From Clostridium thermopalmarium DSM 5974 (GTDB lineage Bacteria > Bacillota > Clostridia > Clostridiales > Clostridiaceae): 39,082 nucleotides of DNA. Numbering within the stretch: position 1 is the stretch's first letter; each line of letters opens with the position of its first letter. Positions 16,418-24,266 of this stretch are shown here, in pieces. The notes under the pieces were generated by a model, which worked only from the letters and a program-made list of their open reading frames with translations, searched no databases and was not told where the DNA came from. The DNA is taken from positions 1 through 39,082 of the forward strand of contig NZ_PVXN01000024.1 in NCBI RefSeq assembly GCF_002995795.1, written 5' to 3'. A program made the translations under genes and the position numbers.

Positions 16418-17638
16418 TTATTTTTTATCAATTTGTAAGATTGTTTGTAGCAATACATTAGCTCCCTTGAAGCAATCATCATCGTCAGTTTTTTCTATTT
16501 CACAATGGCTATGTCCACCAATACTTGGAACGAAAATCATAGTTGTAGGTAACATATCTGCTACATATTGAGCATCATGCCCAGGACCACTATACATTCT
16601 CTTACTTGAATAACCGTAAAGGTTAGCAGCATTTTCAACAAAATTAACTAATTCTTTATCAAAAGTAACAGTTTTGCGTGACCATAATTCTTTGTAGCTA
16701 ACTTCACATTTTGCAAGTTCTTTTGGAATATTTTCAATTATCTTAACAACTTGTTTTATTACCTCTGGATCTTGATGTCTTGCGTCCAAAGTAAATCTAA
16801 CATCATCAGGTATAATTGTATGAATATTTGGAGAGCAATTAATTCTACCAGTAGTATATACTAGCTTGCTGTCAAGCTTATCTAGTTCTCTATGAAGATA
16901 TTGAATGGCTTCAGAAGCTGCTAAAAGAGCATCTCTTCTAAGTTTTTGCGGAACTGTTCCTGCATGGCCAGCTTGTCCTCTGAATCTAAATTCATAGTTA
17001 ACCATTCCAACAACGCCTTCTACAACTCCTATACTTATGTTTTCAGCTTCAAGTACTGGACCTTGTTCAATATGAAGTTCTACATAAGCCTTATAATCTT
17101 TAGGATTCATTCTATTCTTCTCGTCACCCTTATATCCACTTGCATCTAATGCTTCACCAAAAGTTATTCCTTCTGTATCTTTTGATGCTAGCATCTTTTC
17201 TTTATCAAACTTACCAGTTATAACACCTGAAGACATCATAGCTGGGTCAAAGCGTGCTCCCTCTTCATTTGTCCAAATCATAGCTGTAATAGGATGTCTG
17301 TGAGGAATCTTCTCAGTAACAATAGTTTCAAGAACCTCCATTGCTGATATTACGCCTAATATACCATCATAATTTCCACCTTGTATTACCGAATCACAGT
17401 GAGAACCCATTGCTATACGTGGAAGATCCTCTGATCCTTTAATAGTTGCATACATATTTCCCATATCATCTGTTACGATATCTGCACCTATAGCTTTCAT
17501 TCTCTTAGAAAATTCTGCTCTTGCTTGTAAAGCTTCTTTAGATAAAGATAGTCTTGTTATTCCACCTCTTCCAGTATCACCAAATTTACTAAATGTAACA
17601 ATCTTATCAACTAATCTTTCTTTGTTACAAGTTACCAT
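16418..17638 (-). CDS. M20-family N-carbamoyl-beta-amino acid amidohydrolase
   Basis: The product has 406 residues, of the Zn-dependent AllC/HyuC group. Metal motifs are GSHCDS (H80), GGNYDGILG (D91), TNEEGARF (E125/E126), ELHIEQGP and the C-terminal GGHSHCE (H376). The lid motif GHAGTVP and RHQDPEV are present. The enzyme releases NH3 and CO2 from N-carbamoyl-beta-alanine (or the beta-aminoisobutyrate analogue), inferred from its place beside dihydropyrimidinase; close relatives act on N-carbamoyl-L-amino acids or allantoate. The longest frame starts at a GTG (17647) only 3 nt from the AAGGAAG site, so the ATG at 17638 is favoured, although its spacing (about 10 nt) is a little long. Confidence 0.85.
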   Translation of the reverse strand: MVTCNKERLVDKIVTFSKFGDTGRGGITRLSLSKEALQARAEFSKRMKAIGADIVTDDMGNMYATIKGSEDLPRIAMGSHCDSVIQGGNYDGILGVISAMEVLETIVTEKIPHRHPITAMIWTNEEGARFDPAMMSSGVITGKFDKEKMLASKDTEGITFGEALDASGYKGDEKNRMNPKDYKAYVELHIEQGPVLEAENISIGVVEGVVGMVNYEFRFRGQAGHAGTVPQKLRRDALLAASEAIQYLHRELDKLDSKLVYTTGRINCSPNIHTIIPDDVRFTLDARHQDPEVIKQVVKIIENIPKELAKCEVSYKELWSRKTVTFDKELVNFVENAANLYGYSSKRMYSGPGHDAQYVADMLPTTMIFVPSIGGHSHCEIEKTDDDDCFKGANVLLQTILQIDKK

Positions 17639-17723
17639 ACAAAACACACTTCCTTCTTTAAATTTTTATAATGAATCGTTTACATTATAAATATTTATGC
17701 TTATACCATTATCAATATGACAT

Positions 17724-17764
17724 AAAAGCCAGCTCAAAAAATAGTATCTTATGAACTGACTTTT
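17724..17764 (-). other. Intercistronic hairpin between the hotdog pair and the amidohydrolase gene
   Basis: AAAAGCCAGCTCA (17724-17736) and TGAACTGACTTTT (17752-17764) pair over 13 positions with G-U wobbles. The T residues are within the arm and no longer run follows on the minus strand. It may be a leaky terminator that keeps the hotdog subunits more abundant than the downstream enzymes. Confidence 0.45.
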
Positions 17765-17810
17765 ACATAATTTATGGTATTTATGAACCCCCGTATTTAT
17801 TATCTGAATT

Positions 17811-18242
17811 TTAATCCCATCTATTTTTTACAACGCCTGATGGTTGAACTCCACGTTGTAAAGGCTTCTTAACAACTAATGTACCAACAGCTCTAGCAAC
17901 AAGTACTGGTGGATCTAATACGTCTACATCACTTTCTGCTGCATCTGGCTTTCCGTTTCTTCTTGCTGGTGTAGCTACTTTATATGTTTCAAATTCGCAT
18001 CTACGTGAACTATTACCTACCTTCACTATTCTGCCTCTTGCTTCTATATAATCTCCTTCATATACAGGAGCTAAAAATTCAACGTTTTCATATGATGCGA
18101 ATAAAGATTCATCTCCATCTTGTAATACACAAAGTTCTGTTCCAACATCTCCATAAATATCTAAATGTATGTTAGGTTGAACAACTCCTCCTGCATAGTG
18201 TCCTTTGTTCATTCTATATCTTAATACAGACTCTCTTACCAT
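17811..18242 (-). CDS. Beta-aminoacyl-CoA ammonia-lyase-like hotdog protein (long type)
   Basis: The 143-residue single-hotdog protein resembles beta-alanyl-CoA ammonia lyase of C. propionicum and 3-aminobutyryl-CoA ammonia lyase (Kal). Family blocks are intact: GHYAGGVV with H15, GDVGTEL (31-37) with E36, DGDESL, YEGDYIEARG (61-70), VGNSSRRCEFETYKVATPA and the C-terminal LQRGVQPSG tail. The expected reaction is removal of NH3 from beta-alanyl-CoA to give acryloyl-CoA. It is encoded 49 bp after a shorter paralogue, so a heteromeric enzyme is inferred. TAGGAGG precedes the ATG. The exact substrate (beta-alanyl- or 3-aminoisobutyryl-CoA) is open. Confidence 0.75.
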   Translation of the reverse strand: MVRESVLRYRMNKGHYAGGVVQPNIHLDIYGDVGTELCVLQDGDESLFASYENVEFLAPVYEGDYIEARGRIVKVGNSSRRCEFETYKVATPARRNGKPDAAESDVDVLDPPVLVARAVGTLVVKKPLQRGVQPSGVVKNRWD

Positions 18243-18291
18243 ACTAAATACCTCCTATTTTTATTAATAAACTTATGACTATAATTTAAAT

Positions 18292-18690
18292 CTATTTTTC
18301 TGGTACTACATAAGTTGCAATTGCCTCAGATGTCATAACTGGAGTTTCTAAAACATCTACTGCTGAATCTTGTTCTTTAATACGAGCATTAGTAGCTATC
18401 TTGAAAGCTCTGCATTGAACCTTTCTCTTATTTCCTTCTATTCCGATAATTCTTGCTGCTACTTCTAAGAAATCGCCAGCATACATTGGTGCTGTAAATT
18501 GTATTGTATCGTATCCTATGCATTGTCCTTCATTTCCATCATGCATTATCATTAATTCTGTAGCAGCATCTCCCATAAGCTCAATTGCATGAGATCCATT
18601 TACTAATTCCCCTGCATAGTGAGCATCTCCTGAAGATAGACGCACACGAATCATAGTTTCATAATTCTTTTCTGGTTTTACAAATGCCAT
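18292..18690 (-). CDS. Beta-aminoacyl-CoA ammonia-lyase-like hotdog protein (short type)
   Basis: This 132-residue protein is the first gene of the pyrimidine operon. It keeps AHYAGELVNGS (H24), GDAATEL (E45), FTAPMYAGDFLEVAARI and FKIATNA, but lacks the LQRGxQP tail of the long type. It has the HYxGxLVNGA pattern that I recall from C. propionicum beta-alanyl-CoA ammonia lyase, so it looks catalytically intact. With the following gene it probably forms a mixed hexamer or similar assembly. AGGAGGT lies about 8 nt before the ATG, and the promoter with the shared operator lies about 100 bp upstream. Confidence 0.75.
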   Translation of the reverse strand: MAFVKPEKNYETMIRVRLSSGDAHYAGELVNGSHAIELMGDAATELMIMHDGNEGQCIGYDTIQFTAPMYAGDFLEVAARIIGIEGNKRKVQCRAFKIATNARIKEQDSAVDVLETPVMTSEAIATYVVPEK

Positions 18691-18794
18691 AATCTTTTAC
18701 CTCCTAAAATTTTAAAAATTTATTACTTATCTCTTTTATCCTTGCGTAAATCTCATTGCTTTTTATATCCTATGTTTGTCCTTTCAAATAAAAC

Positions 18795-18823
18795 TTTATA
18801 ATATCCAGTTACTGGAATGTCAA
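18795..18823 (-). promoter_or_regulatory. Promoter of the pyrimidine operon with shared operator
   Basis: On the minus strand TTGACA (18818-18823), a 17 bp spacer and TATAAA (18795-18800) make a near-consensus vegetative promoter. The spacer contains CCAGTAACTGG (18805-18815). The block 18802-18823 is identical over 22 bp to the block in front of the acyl-CoA dehydrogenase operon (11590-11611), while sequence further away differs. That is what is expected of a conserved regulatory site. The predicted start point is near 18788. Confidence 0.75.
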
Positions 18824-18954
18824 TAATTTTTTTGGTTTCTTTTTACAAGATCACATTAACTTTTGGACATACCTTCTATCTACTGTAGATGAATCAATAA
18901 AAACCATATTTGTAGACAAAAAATTAAATATTTAAATAGAAATGAATAACTTTT

Positions 18955-18992
18955 AAACAAAAAAATAATAAAGCAGAATTAACTGCTTTATT
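18955..18992 (-). terminator. Terminator of the ABC importer operon
   Basis: AATAAAGCAG and CTGCTTTATT form a perfect 10 bp stem with a 6-nt loop, followed on the minus strand by ATTTTTTTG. It lies 14 bp after the last ATPase gene and insulates the importer operon from the pyrimidine operon. Confidence 0.88.
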
Positions 18993-19006
18993 CATAAACT
19001 TAATGA

Positions 19007-19618
19007 CTAAATATTATTAATATCTCTTAAATCTACAATTCTTGTACATACTCTCTTTGCCAGTTCTTCATTATGAGTTACTACAAGCATTCCCAGATTA
19101 TTCTTTTTTACGATCCTTAACATCAAATTCCATATTTGAGCTTGGGTTATAACATCCAGCATTGTACTCATTTCATCAGCTATTAAAAATTTTGTATTTG
19201 GTCCTAATGCCCTTGCAATGCAAAATCTCTGTAATTCTCCACCAGATAATTCAGAGGGCCATCTGTTAAGCCATTCTTTTTCTATTCCAATCTCTTTTAA
19301 AAACTCATCATCAGGTTTCCAAGCTTCATATAATGTATCTCTCATCTTCCATCTTGGATTTACAGCTTTTTCAGGATGTTGATATATTAACTGTACTGGA
19401 CAATATCCCCTGTTAGGTAATGGTTTCCCATCAAACAGAACTTCTCCCTCTATAGGTATTTCATATCCTGCAAGTATCTTAGACAGAGTGCTTTTTCCAT
19501 ACCCTGAAGGGCCGATTAATCCTACACGTTCTCCAACCTCAACAGAGAGACTTACATTTCTTAATATCCACGGTCCTTTATTATATCTAAAACTTATATT
19601 CTTTGCTTCAATACGCAT
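19007..19618 (-). CDS. ABC importer ATPase, DppF/NikE-type (short)
   Basis: The 203-residue ATPase has Walker A GPSGYGKS (36-43), signature LSGGELQ (124-130), Walker B FLIADE with the variant EMSTMLD after it, and a switch His in VVTHNEE. At 203 residues it ends right after the core fold and lacks the C-terminal oligopeptide/dipeptide extension of the partner ATPase, which is common for NikE-like subunits. It powers import together with the preceding ATPase and overlaps that gene by 11 bp. The substrate is inferred to be nickel or a metal complex from the neighbourhood. Confidence 0.85.
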   Translation of the reverse strand: MRIEAKNISFRYNKGPWILRNVSLSVEVGERVGLIGPSGYGKSTLSKILAGYEIPIEGEVLFDGKPLPNRGYCPVQLIYQHPEKAVNPRWKMRDTLYEAWKPDDEFLKEIGIEKEWLNRWPSELSGGELQRFCIARALGPNTKFLIADEMSTMLDVITQAQIWNLMLRIVKKNNLGMLVVTHNEELAKRVCTRIVDLRDINNI

Positions 19619-20534
19619 GAATACACCTAACCTCCCCGCCTCTTACCTTTCTCATCTTAATGTTCCCAGCACAAGCATCTGTTCTTTTGCTGCATCGCGG
19701 TGCAAATAAACATCCTGAAGGAAGATCTCCAGCATAAGGTTGAAACCCAGGTGTTGGTTTAAATCCATTTTGAGGAAGTGCTTCCCATAAAGCTTTCGTA
19801 TAAGGATGACGAAGAGCATCCTTTCCTTTAATAAAGTCATCAACCTGTGCGATTTCAACTGTAGTTCCCGCATAAAAAACCGCTATTCTATCTGCATATT
19901 TAAGGGCTAAATCAATATCATGAGTTATAATAATTACTGAACATCCATTATCTGCAAGCTCTCTAAAATTCTGCATAGCCTCTTTAGCTATTTTAGAACA
20001 TAACCCAGGTGTAGGTTCATCTGCAATAATGAGCTTAGCATTTTTAATAACAGCTGTTGAAATCAATACTCTACGCGCCATTCCACCTGATAATTGAAAC
20101 GGAAACATCTTTGATACTGCTTCCTTTAGATTATATCGTTTAAAAATCTTCTTTTGCTCCTTTTCTGTTGCATCAATCCCCTGCACCTGTTTTCCAACCC
20201 TCATAAGAGGATCCAAATAGGATATGGATTGTGGTACAAATGCAATTTCTTTCCCCCTCAACTTTTTCTGATAATCCGGCGTTAATTCCTTTCCACAATA
20301 TTTCATACTTCCGCTTATTTTTGCATTTGAAGGAAGTATTCCTAAAATAGCATGAGCCAAGAGGCTTTTACCGGAGCCGCTAGAGCCAACAATCGCCAAT
20401 ATCTCGCCTTTCTTAACACTTATATCTAAATCTGATATTACCTTTAAGTCCTTTTGTGTAAATCCTTCATCATACATACGAAACTTAACAGAAAGATTTT
20501 TTACTTCCAATACCGTTTTTCTATCGCTTTCCAT
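19608..20534 (-). CDS. ABC importer ATPase, DppD/NikD-type
   Basis: The 308-residue protein has Walker A GSSGSGKS (50-57), signature LSGGMARRV (148-156) and Walker B LIIADEPT (168-175). The C-terminal oligo_HPY-type extension ends in a Cys-rich block (CLFAPRCSKRTDAC and a final VRCIHAY) that resembles the cluster-binding tail of DppD/OppD. The frame begins at a TTG (20537), but AGGAGG lies 8 nt before the ATG at 20534. The gene follows the second permease after 12 bp. Confidence 0.88.
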   Translation of the reverse strand: MESDRKTVLEVKNLSVKFRMYDEGFTQKDLKVISDLDISVKKGEILAIVGSSGSGKSLLAHAILGILPSNAKISGSMKYCGKELTPDYQKKLRGKEIAFVPQSISYLDPLMRVGKQVQGIDATEKEQKKIFKRYNLKEAVSKMFPFQLSGGMARRVLISTAVIKNAKLIIADEPTPGLCSKIAKEAMQNFRELADNGCSVIIITHDIDLALKYADRIAVFYAGTTVEIAQVDDFIKGKDALRHPYTKALWEALPQNGFKPTPGFQPYAGDLPSGCLFAPRCSKRTDACAGNIKMRKVRGGEVRCIHAY

Positions 20535-20546
20535 CAATAGGTCCTC

Positions 20547-21434
20547 CTACTCATGTGCACTATTTGGATCAATAAGCATCTTCAAGTTATCGCCAAGTAT
20601 ATCAAACATAATAACTACTAACAAAAGTGCTAATCCAGGGAAAAATACAAGCCACCACATACCTGTACTTATATGTTTCATAGCCTCTGAAAGAATGATG
20701 CCAATAGCAGGCTTATCCAATGGTAGTCCAAATCCCAAAAATGTTACTGCTGCTTCGTGAAGTATTGCATGGGGAAATAATAGGATTAAGCCTATTATAA
20801 ACTGAGGTATTACATGAGGCATTATATGTTTTTTTGCTATATTAAATTTACTGGTGCCCAACTTTTCTGCCACCTTAACATAATGTTTATTTTTTATTTC
20901 CATTACCTCTCCACGAATTACACGGGTAAGATTTGGCCAGTGCGTAAATGCCACTCCTATTACAACTCCTTTGAATCCTCTTCCAACCATAAAAGATATT
21001 AACATAAGTAAAATTATATGAGGAACACTCATAAATAAATCTACAAACCAACATATAATTTTATCTATTTTTCCTCCTAATGTTGCAGATATTAATCCAA
21101 ATGTAAGAGCTATAAATCCACTTATAGTTGCAGCCAAAAGGCCTAGCAGTAAGCTTGTTGATAATCCCTTTATTGTACGAGCAAACATATCACGGCCTAG
21201 ATAATCGGTTCCAAACAAATGTTTTAATGATGGTGCTAGACTCTTAGCCTCATAATTTGGTGCATAGGATTTAGGATTCATAGTAATTCCTATTATTGCA
21301 ACAGCTAATAAAAATATAATTGCACATATTATTAAAAATAAAGTTTTCTTACGCCTGTTTATTCTTATCTTCTTTACGGTATTCTTATCCAAATCTATAT
21401 AACTAGTAATCTCTAATTCACTCAAGTGATTCAC
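20547..21434 (-). CDS. ABC importer permease, DppC/NikC-type
   Basis: The 295-residue protein has a hydrophobic anchor at about 28-50, an N-terminal extracytoplasmic stretch containing the DppC hallmark HLFGTDYLGRDMFAR, then five further membrane helices. The EAA-type loop is in TFLGFGLPLDKPAIG. It forms the membrane channel with the DppB-type subunit. The start codon lies 17 bp inside the preceding permease gene, indicating coupled translation. Confidence 0.88.
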   Translation of the reverse strand: MNHLSELEITSYIDLDKNTVKKIRINRRKKTLFLIICAIIFLLAVAIIGITMNPKSYAPNYEAKSLAPSLKHLFGTDYLGRDMFARTIKGLSTSLLLGLLAATISGFIALTFGLISATLGGKIDKIICWFVDLFMSVPHIILLMLISFMVGRGFKGVVIGVAFTHWPNLTRVIRGEVMEIKNKHYVKVAEKLGTSKFNIAKKHIMPHVIPQFIIGLILLFPHAILHEAAVTFLGFGLPLDKPAIGIILSEAMKHISTGMWWLVFFPGLALLLVVIMFDILGDNLKMLIDPNSAHE

Positions 21435-22407
21435 CTACCCTTATTTCAGGATTTAATATTCCATAAAATATGTTGGCCATGAGATTTCCAACAAATACAA
21501 AAACTGCACTAAATAAAGCTATTCCTAGCAATAAAGGTACATCCCCCTTCAATCCTGCTGTGGTTGCAGCATTCCCAAGGCCAGGATATGAAAATACCTG
21601 TTCTGCTAGAACACTTCCTCCAAACAATTCACTAAAGGAAGCAAATTGTAATGTAACTGCAGGTATAGCTATGTTTCTTATACCATGCCTTCTGACAGCT
21701 GTCCACTTAGACTCGCCTCTTGCAATTGCAAATAACATATAATCACTATTAAGCACGTCTATTAATTTTTGTCGTGTATGAAGGGCTATATTTGCAACTC
21801 CTGTAATACTCAAAGTTAATGATGGTAAAATCAGGTGACGTATTCTATCCATAAATGTAACCTCTTCTTCTAACTTTCCAAGGGGAGCCGCAAGTCCAAG
21901 AGGAAACCACTTTAATTTTACAGAAAATATGATCAACATTAATAACCCAAACCAAAAGGTTGGTGTTGATGACATTAGCAAGCAAAAGTTCTTAATAATT
22001 TTATCCAGAATACCTCCTTTATTTGTACCTGACATAACTCCAAGGAAAAACCCCAGTATTCCAGATAGTACCCATGCTGAAGCCATAAGTGCAAGAGAAG
22101 TTTTAAATCTCTCTCCTATTATTTTTGTTACAGGCTGACGATAAGTAAGAGATTCTCCCATATCCCCATGTAATATATTTGTTATCCATATGGTATATCT
22201 TTCTACAGGTGATTTATTTAATCCCCAGTATTCAGCTATATTTTCTCTCTGTTCTTGAGATACGGTAGATTCTGCTCCCACATAGGACTCAACAGGATCA
22301 ATTGGAGATGATATAACTAATATAAATGTTAAAACACTAACTCCAAATAAGAGAAGAAGCATACGAATAAAATTTGAAAATATAAATCTTAAAAAATTTC
22401 TGCTCAT
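21418..22407 (-). CDS. ABC importer permease, DppB/NikB-type
   Basis: The 329-residue protein has about six membrane segments. It begins with a DppB-like LLLLFGVSVLTFILV helix, followed by the periplasmic SPIDPVESYVG segment typical of the family, and has the EAA-like loop ARGESKWTAVRRHGIRNIAIPAV. It forms the translocation pore with the DppC-type partner. AAAGGAG lies just before the ATG. A 15 bp stem-loop separates it from the binding-protein gene. Confidence 0.88.
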   Translation of the reverse strand: MSRNFLRFIFSNFIRMLLLLFGVSVLTFILVISSPIDPVESYVGAESTVSQEQRENIAEYWGLNKSPVERYTIWITNILHGDMGESLTYRQPVTKIIGERFKTSLALMASAWVLSGILGFFLGVMSGTNKGGILDKIIKNFCLLMSSTPTFWFGLLMLIIFSVKLKWFPLGLAAPLGKLEEEVTFMDRIRHLILPSLTLSITGVANIALHTRQKLIDVLNSDYMLFAIARGESKWTAVRRHGIRNIAIPAVTLQFASFSELFGGSVLAEQVFSYPGLGNAATTAGLKGDVPLLLGIALFSAVFVFVGNLMANIFYGILNPEIRVGESLE

Positions 22408-22424
22408 TTTTTCTCCTTTCTTAT

Positions 22425-22464
22425 AATTAAGATAGCCATAAGTAAGCTCATGGCTATCTTAATT
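22425..22464 (-). other. Stem-loop between binding-protein and permease genes
   Basis: AATTAAGATAGCCAT (22425-22439) and ATGGCTATCTTAATT (22450-22464) form a perfect 15 bp stem with a 10-nt loop. No T run follows on the minus strand, so read-through into the permeases is expected. Hairpins at this place commonly protect or shorten the message so that the binding protein is made in excess. Confidence 0.65.
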
Positions 22465-22473
22465 AAGTATATT

Positions 22474-24081
22474 CTATTTCCAGCTCCATTCATTTAGATT
22501 TGCAATTATAGGAACACCATGCCCATGAGGGTGTATTAGCTGATCTCCTAAATCAAGTCCGTCCCTTACAAAGTAGGTATGGTCAATATTTACTATCCAC
22601 AAAAATGGATAATCTACACTTATTCCTGTTGCTCCGTCCCATTGAGCTAGCTTCCAGTTCTTTATAGCTTCTTCTATAGTAGTTGCATCCAGAGCCTTTT
22701 CTATATAGCTATCAACTTTTTCATTTTTATAGCTGGATATATTAAGAAGTCCTACAGGTTCTAACTTTGAATAATTTGTATCATGAAGTGCTATAGGACT
22801 ATAGCTTCCACTGCCATATACAGTTGGAACGTTACGCACTATTTTCTTACATTCATCCCATGCTTTTGCTTCAGCTTTTATATTTATTCCTAACTTTTTA
22901 GCATCTTCACTTAAAGCAACTGCAAGATTATAACGCTGAAGATCATCAGTACGTCCTGTAATTGTGAATTCAGCCTTTATACCATTTTTCTCACGAATAC
23001 CATCGTTATCTGTGTCTACCCATCCTGCTTCTTCCAATATTTTAATAGCTTCGTCAACTCTATTATCCTCAAATACGGTTTCTTCATTAAACCATGGTAA
23101 CCCATCTACTTCTCCATAAGCTGGAACACCTATACCATTTAATGCATTTTGTATTATAGTTTTACGATCTATACCTATATTTAAAGCCTTTCTTATTGCT
23201 AAATCACATGTTACATTGTTTCCTATAATTGTGCCGTCCTTTAAAGTTTTTTCAGGTATAACTGGAAGATTAATGCCTCTATTATCAACAGTTTTCAATC
23301 TTTCTAAATGCATTCCTTTTACCTTTTCTTTTGCATATTCAGGATTTATCATAACTACATCAAGTTGACCTGATTTTGCACTTGCAAGAGCAGCATCTTC
23401 ATCTAATTCAAGAATTGTAATTTTTTTAAACTTCGACTTTTCCCCATAATAATATTCATTTGGTACGAGTATTAACTGCTGTCCTTTGTCCAGCTGTGCC
23501 ACTTTAAATGGACCAGATCCAATAGGATTATCAGCATAACTATCTTTGTTATATGCATGCTTTGGAACTATTCCCAATAATGCAGTAGTAGATGTAAATG
23601 GTGAATATTTTCTATTTAAAGTAAATTCCACTGTATATTTATCCTTTGCAACTGCACTCTTAAGCATTGTTAAATCCACACTTGATCCACTATTCTTTGC
23701 TGTTAAATATGTAAACACCACATCTTCTGCTGTCAAAGGTTGTCCATCAGAAAACTTAACATCCTTACGAAGCTTAAACGTGTATTTTAATCCATCATCA
23801 CTAATAGAATAATCAGCGGCTAAATCATTTTGCAAATTTATATTCTTATCAAATTTAAGCAATGTACTATGAAATATATTAAGTCCACCAGTGATTCCAA
23901 ACCCTATAGTAGGATCATATCCTCCATCTGTCATTCCATGACCTACATAAATAACCAACTCATCCTTATCTTTTCCATAACTGCTGTTACTTTCATCAGA
24001 TGCAGAACCGCACCCCGTAAACAATAATGCTGTTGTAATTACCGCCACTAATACTTTTCCTAATTTCTCCCAAATTTTCAT
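22474..24081 (-). CDS. ABC importer substrate-binding lipoprotein, SBP_bac_5 (probable nickel/metal)
   Basis: The 535-residue lipoprotein has a basic N-terminus, hydrophobic core and lipobox LLFTGC with C24. It is followed by the SBP_bac_5 (DppA/NikA/OppA) fold; LKYTFKLRKDVKFSDGQPLTAEDVVFTY is the family signature region. The C-terminus contains LIHPHGHGVPI, a His-rich stretch that could ligate a metal, though position alone does not prove it. A cluster with CooT and DUF3842 genes upstream favours nickel or a nickel chelate over dipeptides. The frame opens at 24096, but GGGGGA lies 6 nt before the ATG at 24081. Confidence 0.82.
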   Translation of the reverse strand: MKIWEKLGKVLVAVITTALLFTGCGSASDESNSSYGKDKDELVIYVGHGMTDGGYDPTIGFGITGGLNIFHSTLLKFDKNINLQNDLAADYSISDDGLKYTFKLRKDVKFSDGQPLTAEDVVFTYLTAKNSGSSVDLTMLKSAVAKDKYTVEFTLNRKYSPFTSTTALLGIVPKHAYNKDSYADNPIGSGPFKVAQLDKGQQLILVPNEYYYGEKSKFKKITILELDEDAALASAKSGQLDVVMINPEYAKEKVKGMHLERLKTVDNRGINLPVIPEKTLKDGTIIGNNVTCDLAIRKALNIGIDRKTIIQNALNGIGVPAYGEVDGLPWFNEETVFEDNRVDEAIKILEEAGWVDTDNDGIREKNGIKAEFTITGRTDDLQRYNLAVALSEDAKKLGINIKAEAKAWDECKKIVRNVPTVYGSGSYSPIALHDTNYSKLEPVGLLNISSYKNEKVDSYIEKALDATTIEEAIKNWKLAQWDGATGISVDYPFLWIVNIDHTYFVRDGLDLGDQLIHPHGHGVPIIANLNEWSWK

Positions 24082-24134
24082 TATTTGTCCCCCCATTAAA
24101 TAATATTACTTAGCAAAAGTGTTATTTAACTAAA

Positions 24135-24189
24135 AAAACCATGAAGATTAATCCGACTTACAAATCGGATTTAAAACCTTCATGGTTTT
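24135..24189 (-). terminator. Terminator or attenuator between cooT and the importer operon
   Basis: On the minus strand the 12 bp outer stem AAAACCATGAAG/CTTCATGGTTTT encloses a 7 bp inner stem AATCCGA/TCGGATT, and the outer arm runs into TTTTTTTA. As an intrinsic terminator it would end the DUF3842-cooT unit. The 5' arm can instead pair with GGTTTT immediately downstream (24173-24189) to form a small hairpin that breaks the terminator, so it could also be an attenuator for the importer genes. I cannot decide between the two. Confidence 0.7.
24173..24189 (-). repeat. AAACC-N5-GGTTT element, importer copy
   Basis: AAAACCATGAAGGTTTT on the minus strand; its 15 bp core AAACCATGAAGGTTT is identical to that at 25069-25085. 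The arms AAAACC/GGTTTT are inverted repeats with a 5-nt centre. It forms the 5' part of the larger terminator-like hairpin and lies just downstream of a weak possible promoter (TTGAGC, 17 bp, TAAAAA). Confidence 0.6.
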
Positions 24190-24266
24190 ATTTTTTTATT
24201 AACTTTTATTGTGAAGCTCAAGTCTTAACTTTATGGTATGTCTTTTATAATTTATTGTAAATAATT

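Larger units (their letters stand above)
18691..19006. other. Intergenic region: transporter terminator, operon promoter and leader
   Basis: In the direction of transcription it contains the ABC operon terminator (18955-18992), about 130 bp of AT-rich sequence, the promoter with the shared operator (18795-18823) and a leader of about 98 nt up to the first hotdog gene. I see no gene in it. Confidence 0.7.

Noticed and set aside
18795-18823. Sigma-54 promoter
   Set aside because: The CTGG in the spacer recalls a -24 element, but no TGC at the proper distance follows, while a near-consensus sigma-A promoter fits exactly.
19007-19618. Truncated (broken) ATPase gene
   Set aside because: It is short at 203 residues, but all ATPase motifs are intact and the stop is followed directly by a good terminator. 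It is more likely a naturally short NikE-type subunit.
19007-24081. Dipeptide/oligopeptide importer
   Set aside because: The sequence family covers peptides as well as nickel, and I cannot exclude peptides. The cooT/DUF3842 linkage, the shared leader element and the His-rich end of the lipoprotein make metal more likely.
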